DNA from: Actinomarinicola tropica
GTDB lineage: Bacteria > Actinomycetota > Acidimicrobiia > Acidimicrobiales > SKKL01
Assembly (NCBI RefSeq): GCF_009650215.1
Contig: NZ_CP045851.1
Location: forward strand, 3,127,001-3,191,000
Reading direction: 5' to 3'
DNA length: 64,000 nucleotides
This document shows, piece after piece, positions 25,650 to 33,297 of the stretch. The notes beneath the pieces were generated by a model. The model searched no databases. It saw only the letters and a program-made list of their open reading frames with translations, and had not been told where the DNA came from. The number at the start of each line of letters is the position of its first letter. The first letter of the stretch is position 1. The position numbers and the translations under genes were made by a program.

Positions 25650-26594
25650 ATGCGCCCGACGATCCGACGGGCCATCGCCGAACGGGCCCAGGAACAGTTC
25701 GGCCTCGTCACCCGTCCACAGCTCGTCGCCCTCGGCGTCGACCCTGGCCAGGTCCACCGCCTGGTACGGACCTCGCACCTCGAGCGACGCGGCCGTCACA
25801 CGTTCGCGATCGCCGGGGCACCCCGCTCGTACGAGCAGTCGGTCCTCGCTGCGTGCCTCGACACGGGCGGCGTCGCCTCGCACCGGACGGCGGCCCGGCT
25901 CCACCGCCTCGAGGGCTTCCGATCGGTCGAGGTCGTCGAGGTCACCGTCGGCCGCCGCCTCCACCACGCGCCGCTCCCCGACATCACCGTCCACACGTCG
26001 ACGAACCTGCCGCCCGACGACGTCCTGCGCATCGGAGCGATCCCCGCCGTCAGCGCCGCCCGCACGTTCTTCGGCCTCGCGGCGCTCGTTCCCGACGTCA
26101 GCCGCACGAGCCTGCGGACAGCCCTCGACACCGCCGCTCGCGACGGCCTCGTCTCCGACGCATGGCTGTGGTGGCGGCTCGAGCAGCTGAGGTGCCGGGG
26201 ACGGAACGGCATCGCCGAGATGGAGCTCGCCCTGCGGGAGCGACAGCGCCTCGGACCGACCGAGAGCTGGCTCGAGCGTCGGTTCCTCGAGCTCCTCGAG
26301 GGAGCGGGGCTCCCGCTCCCCACCGTGCAGCGTCGCGTGCGCCACCGCGGCAACTCGGTCGCTCGGGTGGACATGTCCTACGACCCGCTCGACCTCGTCA
26401 TCGAGCTCGACGGACACGCCAGCCACAGCACCAGGGCGCAACGGGACCGGGACGAGCGCCGGCGCAACCGGCTGGTGCTCGCCGGCCTCCGGCTGCTCGT
26501 GTTCACGTACGACCACGTCGTCCGGTCGCCGCGCGAGGTCGTCGAGGTGGTCGAGGCCGGGCTCGCTGCGGCGACGGCCGGGCGATCGGCCTGA
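25650..26594 (+). CDS. AbiEi-like winged-helix protein with DUF559 nuclease-like domain
   Basis: A 314-residue protein. Residues 1-80 form a winged-helix of the AbiEi antitoxin type (QFGLVTRPQLVALGVDPGQV, then the RRGRHTFAIAG wing). A middle AbiEi-like domain follows. The C-terminal domain has DLVIELDG (Glu252, Asp254), then an Arg/Asp-rich helix with RDRDERRRNRL and GLRLLVFTYDHV, which is the DUF559/Vsr-like PD-(D/E)xK layout. It is a putative DNA-binding nuclease or orphan antitoxin; no AbiEii toxin is next to it. The ATG at 25650 follows CAGGAT by 6 nt (leaderless). The gene is bracketed by two copies of the GGTACGGATC palindrome, at 25502-25563 and 26611-26647. Confidence 0.8.
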   Translation: MRPTIRRAIAERAQEQFGLVTRPQLVALGVDPGQVHRLVRTSHLERRGRHTFAIAGAPRSYEQSVLAACLDTGGVASHRTAARLHRLEGFRSVEVVEVTVGRRLHHAPLPDITVHTSTNLPPDDVLRIGAIPAVSAARTFFGLAALVPDVSRTSLRTALDTAARDGLVSDAWLWWRLEQLRCRGRNGIAEMELALRERQRLGPTESWLERRFLELLEGAGLPLPTVQRRVRHRGNSVARVDMSYDPLDLVIELDGHASHSTRAQRDRDERRRNRLVLAGLRLLVFTYDHVVRSPREVVEVVEAGLAAATAGRSA

Positions 26595-26610
26595 CGCCCG
26601 GAGCCATCTG

Positions 26611-26647
26611 GGTACGGATCCCGACACCCGGTGTCGCGATCCGTACC
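26611..26647. repeat. Palindromic repeat copy C, best preserved
   Basis: Arms 26611-26627 and 26631-26647 pair at 16 of 17 positions around a 3-nt loop, with the core GGTACGGATC in the left arm and its complement in the right. It begins 17 bp after the stop of the AbiEi/DUF559 gene. AAGAACG follows, matching the flank of other copies. There is no T-run, so it is not a classical terminator. Confidence 0.8.
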
Positions 26648-26651
26648 AAGA

Positions 26652-26736
26652 ACGGGTTGGGGGGTCGGGGCGGGAGGCGAACGGGTCGGGGGGGCGGGTC
26701 GGGACGGGTGGGGACGGGTGGGGACGGGTGGGTCGG
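26652..26736 (+). repeat. G-rich tract with tandem GGGACGGGTG repeats
   Basis: About 85 bp almost without C- or A-runs on the plus strand and containing many GGG runs. The 10-mer GGGACGGGTG occurs three times in exact tandem at 26701-26730. The runs and short loops could form a G-quadruplex on the non-template strand ahead of the HAD gene. Confidence 0.7.
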
Positions 26737-26768
26737 AACCAGGACGGCGCGTGGCACAGTGTCCGGCG

Positions 26769-27578
26769 ATGGGGATCGACCTGGTGGTGACCGACCTCGA
26801 CGGCACGTTGTGGGAGACCCAGGACCACCTGCACCCCGACACCGTCGCTGCCGTCGCCGAGCTCGATCGGCGCGGCGTGCCGCTGCTCGTCGCCACCGGG
26901 CGACGCCTGGCGTCGACCCGCGCCGGTCTCGCCGGCCTCGGGCTCACGCCCCCGGTCGTGGTGCTCAACGGCGCGCTCGTCGTCGACCTGGCCACCGGCG
27001 AGCACATCCACCGCCAGAGCTTCGGCGCCGACGCTGCGGCGAAGGTGCTCGATGCCTTCCTCGGGTTCGGCATCGAGCCGTGCGTCTACGTCGAGCACCC
27101 CGACGTCGACGTGTTCGTCAGCGACAACCCGTCGACCCACCCCGAGCACCTGGCGTCCTTCGGCGAGTGGGTCCGCACCGGGGACCTGGCCGAGGTCGTG
27201 GCTTCCCACGAGGTGCTCGCCTTCGGGGTGCTCGGCCTCGCGCCGTCGAGCGTCGAAGGGCTCGAGGACGTGCTCGCCCCGATCGCCAACCCGCACGTCT
27301 CCGACGAGCGGCAGTTCGGCGGGGGCAGCCTGACGGTGACCGTGGCGCCGCCGCAGCTCTCCAAGTGGGACGGCATCGAGGCGTTCTGCCGCCACCGGGG
27401 CATCGACAGCGGCAACGTGCTCGCCATCGGCGACGGCCCCAACGACCTCGAGATGCTCGACGGCGCCCGCGTCGCCGTCGTGATGGCCGACGCCCACCCG
27501 GCCGCGCTGGCCCGGGCGGACCACGTGGTCCCTCGGGCCGCGGACGGCGGGTGGGCCCAGCTGCTCACCTACCTCTGA
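26769..27578 (+). CDS. HAD-superfamily hydrolase, Cof type
   Basis: A 269-residue phosphatase of the HAD superfamily, subclass IIB. Motif I is VTDLDGTLW (nucleophile Asp9 region), motif II is LLVATGRR, motif III is the lysine in QLSKWDGI, and motif IV is AIGDGPNDLEML. The cap domain between about residues 80 and 185 should decide substrate, probably a sugar phosphate or nucleotide cofactor phosphate, which cannot be named. The ATG at 26769 is chosen because the conserved motif I follows at once, while the upstream frame is a translation of G-rich repeats. CACAGT ends 8 nt before it. Confidence 0.88.
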   Translation: MGIDLVVTDLDGTLWETQDHLHPDTVAAVAELDRRGVPLLVATGRRLASTRAGLAGLGLTPPVVVLNGALVVDLATGEHIHRQSFGADAAAKVLDAFLGFGIEPCVYVEHPDVDVFVSDNPSTHPEHLASFGEWVRTGDLAEVVASHEVLAFGVLGLAPSSVEGLEDVLAPIANPHVSDERQFGGGSLTVTVAPPQLSKWDGIEAFCRHRGIDSGNVLAIGDGPNDLEMLDGARVAVVMADAHPAALARADHVVPRAADGGWAQLLTYL

Positions 27579-27603
27579 GGCTCACATGCCTCGAGGCGAG
27601 TCG

Positions 27604-28350
27604 CTAGCGGCGCGCCTCGTCCCGGTCGCGCACGTCGATGTCCCGGTCGCGCTCGGCGTCCTCGTCCGTGCGGAGGTGCCGGCCGTCGGCCTCGTCGCGG
27701 CCCCAGTCGTGGGTGCGCTCGTCGCCCTCGTCGTGCTGGGTGCCGTAGCGGTCGTCACCACGCTCCTGGTGGGCGACGGCCGACACGATCCACTCACGGG
27801 GACGGTCGAGCGGTCGCTCGATGCCGGCGGCCTCGGCCCGGCGGGCGAGGTCGGCGTCGGAGAGCTGCCGCAGCTCCTCCTCGTGGTGGTGGAGGTCACG
27901 AGCGGAGTCGCGCTCCACCTCGCCACGCCACGCGCCCGTGGCCCGGCCCCGGTTCTCGATGAAGTCCTTGAACTGCTCGAGGTCCTTGCGGGACCGGTCG
28001 GACATGTAGCCACCCCAGTCGGCGACGCTCTCGAGGAAGCCGTCGGGGTCCATCTCCATCTGCAGCATGACCCGGGTGCGGTCGTCGGAGAGGGCGTGGA
28101 AGGTGACGACACCGGCGTTCTTCGTGCCGTCGACGGCGGTCCAGGCCACCCTCTGATCCGGGGTCTGCTCGGTGATCTCCGCGGTCCAGGAGCGCTTGAT
28201 CCCGTAGATCGAGACCGTCCACTCGAGGGTGGTGTCGTCGACCTGGCGCACGTCCTTGACGTGCTTCATGAACAGCGGGAAGTCCTCGAACTGGGTCCAC
28301 TGGTCGTAGACGGTGCGGACGGGCAGATCGATGTCGACGCTGTGGTTCAC
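27604..28350 (-). CDS. SRPBCC domain protein with charged HeH-like tail
   Basis: A 248-residue protein. The first about 145 residues are an SRPBCC (cyclase/dehydrase, coenzyme Q-binding type) fold: VNHSVDIDLPVRTVYDQW, FEDFPLFMKHVKDVRQ, and MEMDPDGFLESVADWGG. It may bind a hydrophobic ligand. The remaining 100 residues are very charged. They contain RQLSDADLARRAEAAGIERP, which resembles the helix-extension-helix (SAP/Rho_N-like) motif, and then a low-complexity Asp/Arg/Glu tail. The GTG has AGGAGGA 7 nt upstream. It lies directly downstream of the DNA ligase and hemerythrin genes on the same strand; the hemerythrin ends in a similar motif. Confidence 0.8.
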   Translation of the reverse strand: MNHSVDIDLPVRTVYDQWTQFEDFPLFMKHVKDVRQVDDTTLEWTVSIYGIKRSWTAEITEQTPDQRVAWTAVDGTKNAGVVTFHALSDDRTRVMLQMEMDPDGFLESVADWGGYMSDRSRKDLEQFKDFIENRGRATGAWRGEVERDSARDLHHHEEELRQLSDADLARRAEAAGIERPLDRPREWIVSAVAHQERGDDRYGTQHDEGDERTHDWGRDEADGRHLRTDEDAERDRDIDVRDRDEARR

Positions 28351-28437
28351 GGCGGTTCCTCCTGGTGGGCGAGCGGTCGTCCCTCCCCAGAGGGGACCCG
28401 TCCCGCGTACCCGCACCGGACCGGCGCTGAACCACCC

Positions 28438-29451
28438 TCAGCGTTCCCGCACGACCTCCCGCGCCGGCTTGTCGTCCCGGAGGCCCTGGTAGCGGGGGTG
28501 GCGGAGGAGGCCGTCGCCGGTCCACTCCGCGAACCCCACCTGGCAGACGAGGTCGGGCTCGACCCAGTGCACGTCGCGGCGGGGCAGCAGAGGGTGGGGC
28601 CGGAACGGCGCGTCCGCACGGGCCCGAGCGCGCAGCTGACGGCCGAGGGCGCGCAGGGTCCTCTCGTCGAAGCCGGTGCCGACCTTCCCGGCGTACACGA
28701 GCTCGTCCCCCTCGAAGTGCCCGACGAGGATCGCGCCCAGCTCGCTGCGTGAGCCCCGCGGCTCGGTCCACCCGCCGATGACCAGCTCCTGGCCCGCCTC
28801 GCACTTGTGCTTCAGCCAGGCGGTGGACCGGCGCGGCTGGTACGTCGAGTCGATCCGCTTGGCGATGACGCCCTCCCAGCCCTTCGCGCACGCCTCCTCG
28901 AAGAGCGCCACCCCGTCACGGCGGTGTGGCGAGAGCCGGATCGGACCTCCGGCGCGCACCGCGGCACGGATGAGCGACTTGCGGCGACGGAGGGGCAGGC
29001 CGGTGAGGTCGATGCCGTCGAGGTGCACGATGTCGAAGACGTAGAAGAACACCGGGATGCCCGAGCGGCGCGAGAGCACGGGATCGTGCTGGCCCATCCG
29101 CCCCTGGAGTCGCGAGAACGACGTCGTCGGGCCGTCGAACGCCACCACCTCCCCGTCGAGGAGGCAGTCGCTCGCGACCTGGTCGTGGAGCGCGTCGACG
29201 ATCTCTGGGTACGCGCCGTCGGCCGACTTGTCGGTGCGGGACCGGAGGCGCACGTCGGCGCCCTCGCAGTAGGCGAGGATCCGCTGACCGTCGAGCTTGC
29301 GCTCGTACACCCACTCCCCCGTGGCCGGGCCGTCCGGTGCGGTCGGCGCCCTCTTGCTGAGGGTGGCCAGCATGGGGCTGAGGGAGCGGGGCATCGGCGC
29401 GGGCCGAAGGCACCTGCGCTCGTCGTCGGTGAGGTCCTCCAGCCAGGTCAC
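28438..29451 (-). CDS. ATP-dependent DNA ligase (LigC/LigD ligase-domain type)
   Basis: A 337-residue stand-alone ATP-dependent DNA ligase. The adenylation motif I is YERKLDGQR (Lys51 region), followed by RSRTDKS, the motif III/IIIa segment FFYVFDIVHLDG, motif IV EGVIAKR and motif V WLKHKC; an OB-fold domain follows with VGTGFDE. The size and sequence are those of LigC or the ligase module of LigD, used in repair or end joining. No Ku, polymerase or phosphoesterase module is fused or adjacent in the window. The GTG start follows CACGCT by 6 nt (leaderless type). Confidence 0.88.
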   Translation of the reverse strand: MTWLEDLTDDERRCLRPAPMPRSLSPMLATLSKRAPTAPDGPATGEWVYERKLDGQRILAYCEGADVRLRSRTDKSADGAYPEIVDALHDQVASDCLLDGEVVAFDGPTTSFSRLQGRMGQHDPVLSRRSGIPVFFYVFDIVHLDGIDLTGLPLRRRKSLIRAAVRAGGPIRLSPHRRDGVALFEEACAKGWEGVIAKRIDSTYQPRRSTAWLKHKCEAGQELVIGGWTEPRGSRSELGAILVGHFEGDELVYAGKVGTGFDERTLRALGRQLRARARADAPFRPHPLLPRRDVHWVEPDLVCQVGFAEWTGDGLLRHPRYQGLRDDKPAREVVRER

Positions 29452-29506
29452 GACCCCAGCGTGCCAGGGCCGGACCCGGCCGGAGGGCGACGGCGCCCGC
29501 TCGGGC

Positions 29507-30073
29507 TCAGGGGGCGACCGTGGCCGCCAGCTCGTCGTGGTCCATCTTCGAGCGGCCGGGGATCTGCTGCTCCTTGGCCTTCTCGTCGAGCTCGGCCTTC
29601 GTGAGGTCGATCTTGTCGGCGAGCGTCGGCGCGCCGAGCTGCTTCTTCCGCGACTCCAGCTTCTCGGCCATGGAGTCGAGGAACTCGGCGCTCGTCTGCG
29701 ACCGGACCTCGGGGAACATCTCCGACTCCTCCTCCTCGGCGTGGTGCTCCACGTTCTCGATGAGGACGGTCATCTTGGCGACCCACTCGTCGCTGCCGGG
29801 CTCGAGCGCCTTCATCTCCTCCATCAGGACGTCGACGACGTGGTGCTCCTCGATGCCCTCGTCGACGACCTCCTGGAGGTCCTCGGACTCGTCACGCACC
29901 TCCGGGTAGAAGATGTCCTCCTCGATGGACGTGTGGACCTCGAGCTCGGTGAAGATCTGCTGGCACAGGTCGGCCATCAGCGCGACGTCCTCGGCCTCCT
30001 TGGCCTCCTCGAACCGGGCGAACAACCCGCGCACGCGGTTGTGGTCGGCGGTGAGCAGTGCGAGAGCGTCCAT
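29507..30073 (-). CDS. Hemerythrin HHE protein with Rho_N-like C-terminus
   Basis: A 188-residue protein. Residues 1-140 form a four-helix hemerythrin-like domain with the iron ligands in TADHNRVR, HTSIEEDIFYPE, EEHHVVDVLM and NVEHHAEEEESEMFPE. Such proteins bind a diiron site and handle O2, NO or iron. The C-terminal 40 residues, DLTKAELDEKAKEQQIPGRS and then KMDHDELAATV, match the helix-extension-helix motif of the Rho N-terminal type, suggesting nucleic-acid contact. The ATG has an optimal ribosome binding site (AGGAGGAG, 4 nt upstream). It may form a stress-related neighbourhood with the ligase and SRPBCC genes. Confidence 0.88.
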   Translation of the reverse strand: MDALALLTADHNRVRGLFARFEEAKEAEDVALMADLCQQIFTELEVHTSIEEDIFYPEVRDESEDLQEVVDEGIEEHHVVDVLMEEMKALEPGSDEWVAKMTVLIENVEHHAEEEESEMFPEVRSQTSAEFLDSMAEKLESRKKQLGAPTLADKIDLTKAELDEKAKEQQIPGRSKMDHDELAATVAP

Positions 30074-30167
30074 CGTCTCCTCCTGAGGGGGTGTCCGGTC
30101 GCGTCGACCGGGTGGCGCCGCCGTCACTACCCCTCGCCCGACGACGGTCAACCCTCGGGGCCAGGCG

Positions 30168-32303
30168 CTACTCGCGCAGGAAGTCGGGCAGTGGCCGGGC
30201 GTGGACGACCGCCAGCCGCTTGGTGGCGCGGGTGAGCGCGACGTACAGCGCGCGGAGGCCCTGTGCCTCGTCCTCGACGATGGCCGCCGGCTCGACGACC
30301 ACGCTGGCGTCGAGCTCCAGGCCCTTCACGAGGCCGACGGGCACCACGGTGATCTGGGCGTCGAGGCCGTGGCGGGTGGCCCGACCGTGCTCGATGCCGC
30401 GGCCGGCGAAGGTGTCGGAGATGGCATCGACCATCGCGAGGGGGCAGATGACCGCGACGCTGCCCTGGCCGACCGCGTCGACCTCCTGGAGGGCGGCATC
30501 GACCACGGCGTCGGCCAGCCGGGACGGCTCGTCGACGGCGGCGACGCGAGGCGGGTCGCCGTCCTGGCGGACCGACCGGGGCGGCGTGAGGTCGGGGGCC
30601 GCGACCCGCAGGACCCGGGCGGCCATGGCCATGTTCGGGGCCGGGATGCGGTAGCCGACCGTGAGCTCGGCCCGGCGAGGCGGGCGCTTCACGGGCAGCT
30701 GCTCGATGACCTCGTCCCAGTCGTCGTGCGCCCACGCACCCGTCGACTGCGCGATGTCGCCGACGATGGTCATCGACCCGTTCAGGGAGCGGCGACCGAG
30801 CACGCGCAGCGCCATCGGCGAGAGGTCCTGCGCCTCGTCGACCACGATGTGCCCGTAGGTGCGGACCTCGAGGGGGTCGCCCTTGCGGCGGGGCCCGAGC
30901 AGGGAGCGCGCCTCGTCGAGGAGGGGCACGTCGTCGGTGGTCCAGATCACGGCGTCGGCCGCCGTCGACCTCGGTCGGTGCAGCGACCGCCACTCGTCGT
31001 CGGAGAGCCCCTCGCCGGTGCGCCGACCACGTGCCTCGCGGCGACGGCGCACGTCGCTCGGCAGCCGTCCGGCGGCGGCGTTGCGGAGCAGCGCCTTGGA
31101 CCCGAAGAGGTCGTGGAGCAGCTCCGCCGGGGTGAGGAGGGGCCACATCCACTCGAGCGCCTCGCGCATCTCGAGGCTGCCGTGCAGGCGGTCGCGCACG
31201 GTGTGGGGCTGGAGGTCCTCGGGACCGCTGGCCGCGAGCGCCTCGTAGACCTGCGACTCGACGAACCGGCGCGCCGGGTTGTGCAGGCGGTACCGCCGCC
31301 GGGCCTCGGCGACGATGCGCGCGCTGTCCTCGACCGTCAGCACCAGGCGGGTGAGGCCGAAGCCCACGCGCAGCGGCTCGCGCAGCGCCCGTTCGCGGTC
31401 GCGCACCGCCCGGGCGACGACGCCCGTCATCCGCAGGTCGCCCTTCACGCGGGCCGTCAGGCCACGGTCGGAGCCCTGCACCCGCACGTCGTCCACCAGG
31501 TCGGCGAGCACGGCGAGCTCGACGCCGGCCTCGCCGAGCGACGGCAGCACCTGCTCGATGTAGCCGAGGAAGAGCCGGTTGGGGCCGACGACGAGGACGC
31601 CCTGGCCCTCGAGCGGGAACCGGTGCGTGTAGAGCAGGTAGGCGGCCCGGTGCAGGGCGACGACGGTCTTGCCGGTGCCGGGACCGCCCTGGACGACGAG
31701 GATGCCCGGGAGCTCGGAGCGGATGATCTCGTCCTGCTCCGCCTGGATCGTGCCGACGATGTCGCCGAGGCGGCCGGTGCGGGACGTCTCGAGCGCGGCG
31801 ATGAGGGCGCCGTGCCCGGTGATCGTGGGCCCGTCGCCGTTCACCGCGGCGACGGCGGCGTCGCCGAACAGCTCGTCCTCGATGCCGAGGAGCGTGCGAC
31901 CCCGGGACGCGAAGTGCCGACGGCGCACGAGCCCGAGCGGCGCGCGCGGCGTGGCCCGGTAGAAGGCCTCCGCGACCGGTGCCCGCCAGTCGACGACGAG
32001 CGGCTCGCGCTCGGCGTCCGCCACCGCCACGCGCCCGATGTAGAAGTGGTCGCCTCCGGCCGCGTCCTCGAGGTCGATGCGTCCGAACACCAGCGACGCG
32101 TCGCCGACGTGGAGCGCCTGGAGCCGCTGGGCGATGTTGTCGTGGATGACCTCGCGCTCCCAGCGCGCCTGCTCGGTCCCGCCCTTGCCGACCTCGACCA
32201 TGTCCTTCAGGCGGACGGCGGCGGCGCGACTCGCTTCCAGCGATGCGTACGCCTTGTCGATGTAGGCCTGTTCGGCCTCTAGCTCGGGGTGCGTGGGCGC
32301 CAT
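30168..32303 (-). CDS. HelD-type RNA polymerase recycling ATPase
   Basis: A 711-residue UvrD/Rep-like superfamily 1 ATPase of the HelD type. The N-terminal region (AEQAYIDKAYASLEASRAAA) is a coiled coil expected to reach into the RNA polymerase secondary channel. Then come Walker A GGPGTGKTVVALHRAAY (about residue 205), the IVDEAQDLSPMALRVLG motif II, and the late VALTRATKRLAVVH motif VI. HelD pries stalled or idle RNA polymerase off DNA, and related HelR proteins give rifamycin tolerance. The ATG at 32303 is preferred over 32324; TAGGCT at 32338-32343 would give a leader of about 27 nt. It is divergent from the EEP phosphatase gene. Confidence 0.88.
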   Translation of the reverse strand: MAPTHPELEAEQAYIDKAYASLEASRAAAVRLKDMVEVGKGGTEQARWEREVIHDNIAQRLQALHVGDASLVFGRIDLEDAAGGDHFYIGRVAVADAEREPLVVDWRAPVAEAFYRATPRAPLGLVRRRHFASRGRTLLGIEDELFGDAAVAAVNGDGPTITGHGALIAALETSRTGRLGDIVGTIQAEQDEIIRSELPGILVVQGGPGTGKTVVALHRAAYLLYTHRFPLEGQGVLVVGPNRLFLGYIEQVLPSLGEAGVELAVLADLVDDVRVQGSDRGLTARVKGDLRMTGVVARAVRDRERALREPLRVGFGLTRLVLTVEDSARIVAEARRRYRLHNPARRFVESQVYEALAASGPEDLQPHTVRDRLHGSLEMREALEWMWPLLTPAELLHDLFGSKALLRNAAAGRLPSDVRRRREARGRRTGEGLSDDEWRSLHRPRSTAADAVIWTTDDVPLLDEARSLLGPRRKGDPLEVRTYGHIVVDEAQDLSPMALRVLGRRSLNGSMTIVGDIAQSTGAWAHDDWDEVIEQLPVKRPPRRAELTVGYRIPAPNMAMAARVLRVAAPDLTPPRSVRQDGDPPRVAAVDEPSRLADAVVDAALQEVDAVGQGSVAVICPLAMVDAISDTFAGRGIEHGRATRHGLDAQITVVPVGLVKGLELDASVVVEPAAIVEDEAQGLRALYVALTRATKRLAVVHARPLPDFLRE

Positions 32304-32406
32304 GCTGCTCTTTCGGAGGCCCATGAGGGAGTGGACCAGCCTACCGTCCGCACCGAACATCCCTCACCTCGTGTGGCCGGACCGCGGCCAGGGGAGTGGT
32401 CGGACC

Positions 32407-33234
32407 ATGAGCCAGCGAACCGACGACACGGGCCCGCTCCTCGACACCCGTCTGCGGGTGGTGACGTGGAACCTCTGGTGGCGCTTCGGTCCGTGGGAGG
32501 AGCGGCAGGCCGCGATCGTCGCCACCCTGCGCCAGCTCGACCCCGACCTCGTCGCCCTCCAGGAGGTCTGGGGACAAGGGGATGAGGAGCAGGCGGCCCG
32601 TCTCGCCGCGGCCCTCGGCGGCTACCACCACGTCGCCGCGAGCACCGTCGAGCACGAGGGGGTCCGGTTCGGCAACGCCGTCCTCTCCCGCTGGCCGATC
32701 ACCTCCCACGAGTGGCGGCCGCTGCCTGCGCCGCCGGACGTGGAGGAGTCCCGCACCGTGCTGCGCGCCGACGTCGACGGACCCCGCGGACCGATCCAGG
32801 TGTTCTGCACCCACCTCAACTGGCGCTGGGACCAGAGCGCCGTGCGCCAGGAGCAGGTGAGGGAGATCGCTCGGTTCGTCGCCGACTCCCCACGCCGGAC
32901 GTTCCCGCCGATCCTGTGCGGGGACCTCAACGCCGCGCCCGAGGCCGACGAGATCCGGATGCTCACCGGGAAGGCCGCCGTCCCCGTCGAGGGCCTCGTG
33001 TTCCACGACGCATGGGAGGCCGCCGGCGCGGGCCCCGCCGAGACCGCGTCCCGGGACAACCCCTTCGCCGCCCCCGACCTCGCGGTGGACCGGCGCATCG
33101 ACTACGTGCTCGTCGGGTGGCCGGCCGAGCGCGGCGCCGGCCTGCCCACGGCCTGCCTCGTCGAGGGCATGCGACCGGTGGACGGCGTGGTGCCCTCCGA
33201 CCACTACGCCGTCCTCGCCGAGCTGCGCTACTGA
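32407..33234 (+). CDS. Endonuclease/exonuclease/phosphatase family protein
   Basis: A 275-residue EEP-fold metal-dependent phosphodiesterase or phosphatase. Signature residues in order: VVTWNLWWR (catalytic Asn), LVALQEVW (metal-binding Glu), FCTHLNWRW (His), CGDLNAAPEADEI (Asp and Asn), DYVLV, and PSDHYAVLAEL (Asp-His). There is no signal peptide, so it should be cytosolic. The substrate could be a nucleic acid, phosphoinositide or small phosphodiester. The ATG at 32407 is chosen because the protein then begins shortly before the first catalytic strand. It lies 63 bp before hemE and is divergent from helD. Confidence 0.85.
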   Translation: MSQRTDDTGPLLDTRLRVVTWNLWWRFGPWEERQAAIVATLRQLDPDLVALQEVWGQGDEEQAARLAAALGGYHHVAASTVEHEGVRFGNAVLSRWPITSHEWRPLPAPPDVEESRTVLRADVDGPRGPIQVFCTHLNWRWDQSAVRQEQVREIARFVADSPRRTFPPILCGDLNAAPEADEIRMLTGKAAVPVEGLVFHDAWEAAGAGPAETASRDNPFAAPDLAVDRRIDYVLVGWPAERGAGLPTACLVEGMRPVDGVVPSDHYAVLAELRY

Positions 33235-33284
33235 TCGGCGGGCGCGGCTCCGGCCGCGATGGGGTCGAGGTCGATGGGCGGGGT

Positions 33285-33290
33285 TAGGTT
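33285..33290 (+). promoter_or_regulatory. Leaderless -10 hexamer of hemE
   Basis: TAGGTT is followed by 7 nt and then the GTG at 33298. This decides the hemE start against an upstream in-frame ATG at 33259, which lies upstream of the predicted transcription start. Confidence 0.6.
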
Positions 33291-33297
33291 GGCCGCC

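Noticed and set aside
19829-26647. Insertion-sequence ends at the GGTACGGATC palindromes
   Set aside because: There is no transposase frame between any copies and no consistent target duplication visible; the elements are short self-complementary hairpins.
26701-26730. CRISPR-like array at the GGGACGGGTG repeats
   Set aside because: The repeats are only 10 bp, directly adjacent, have no spacers and no cas genes are present.
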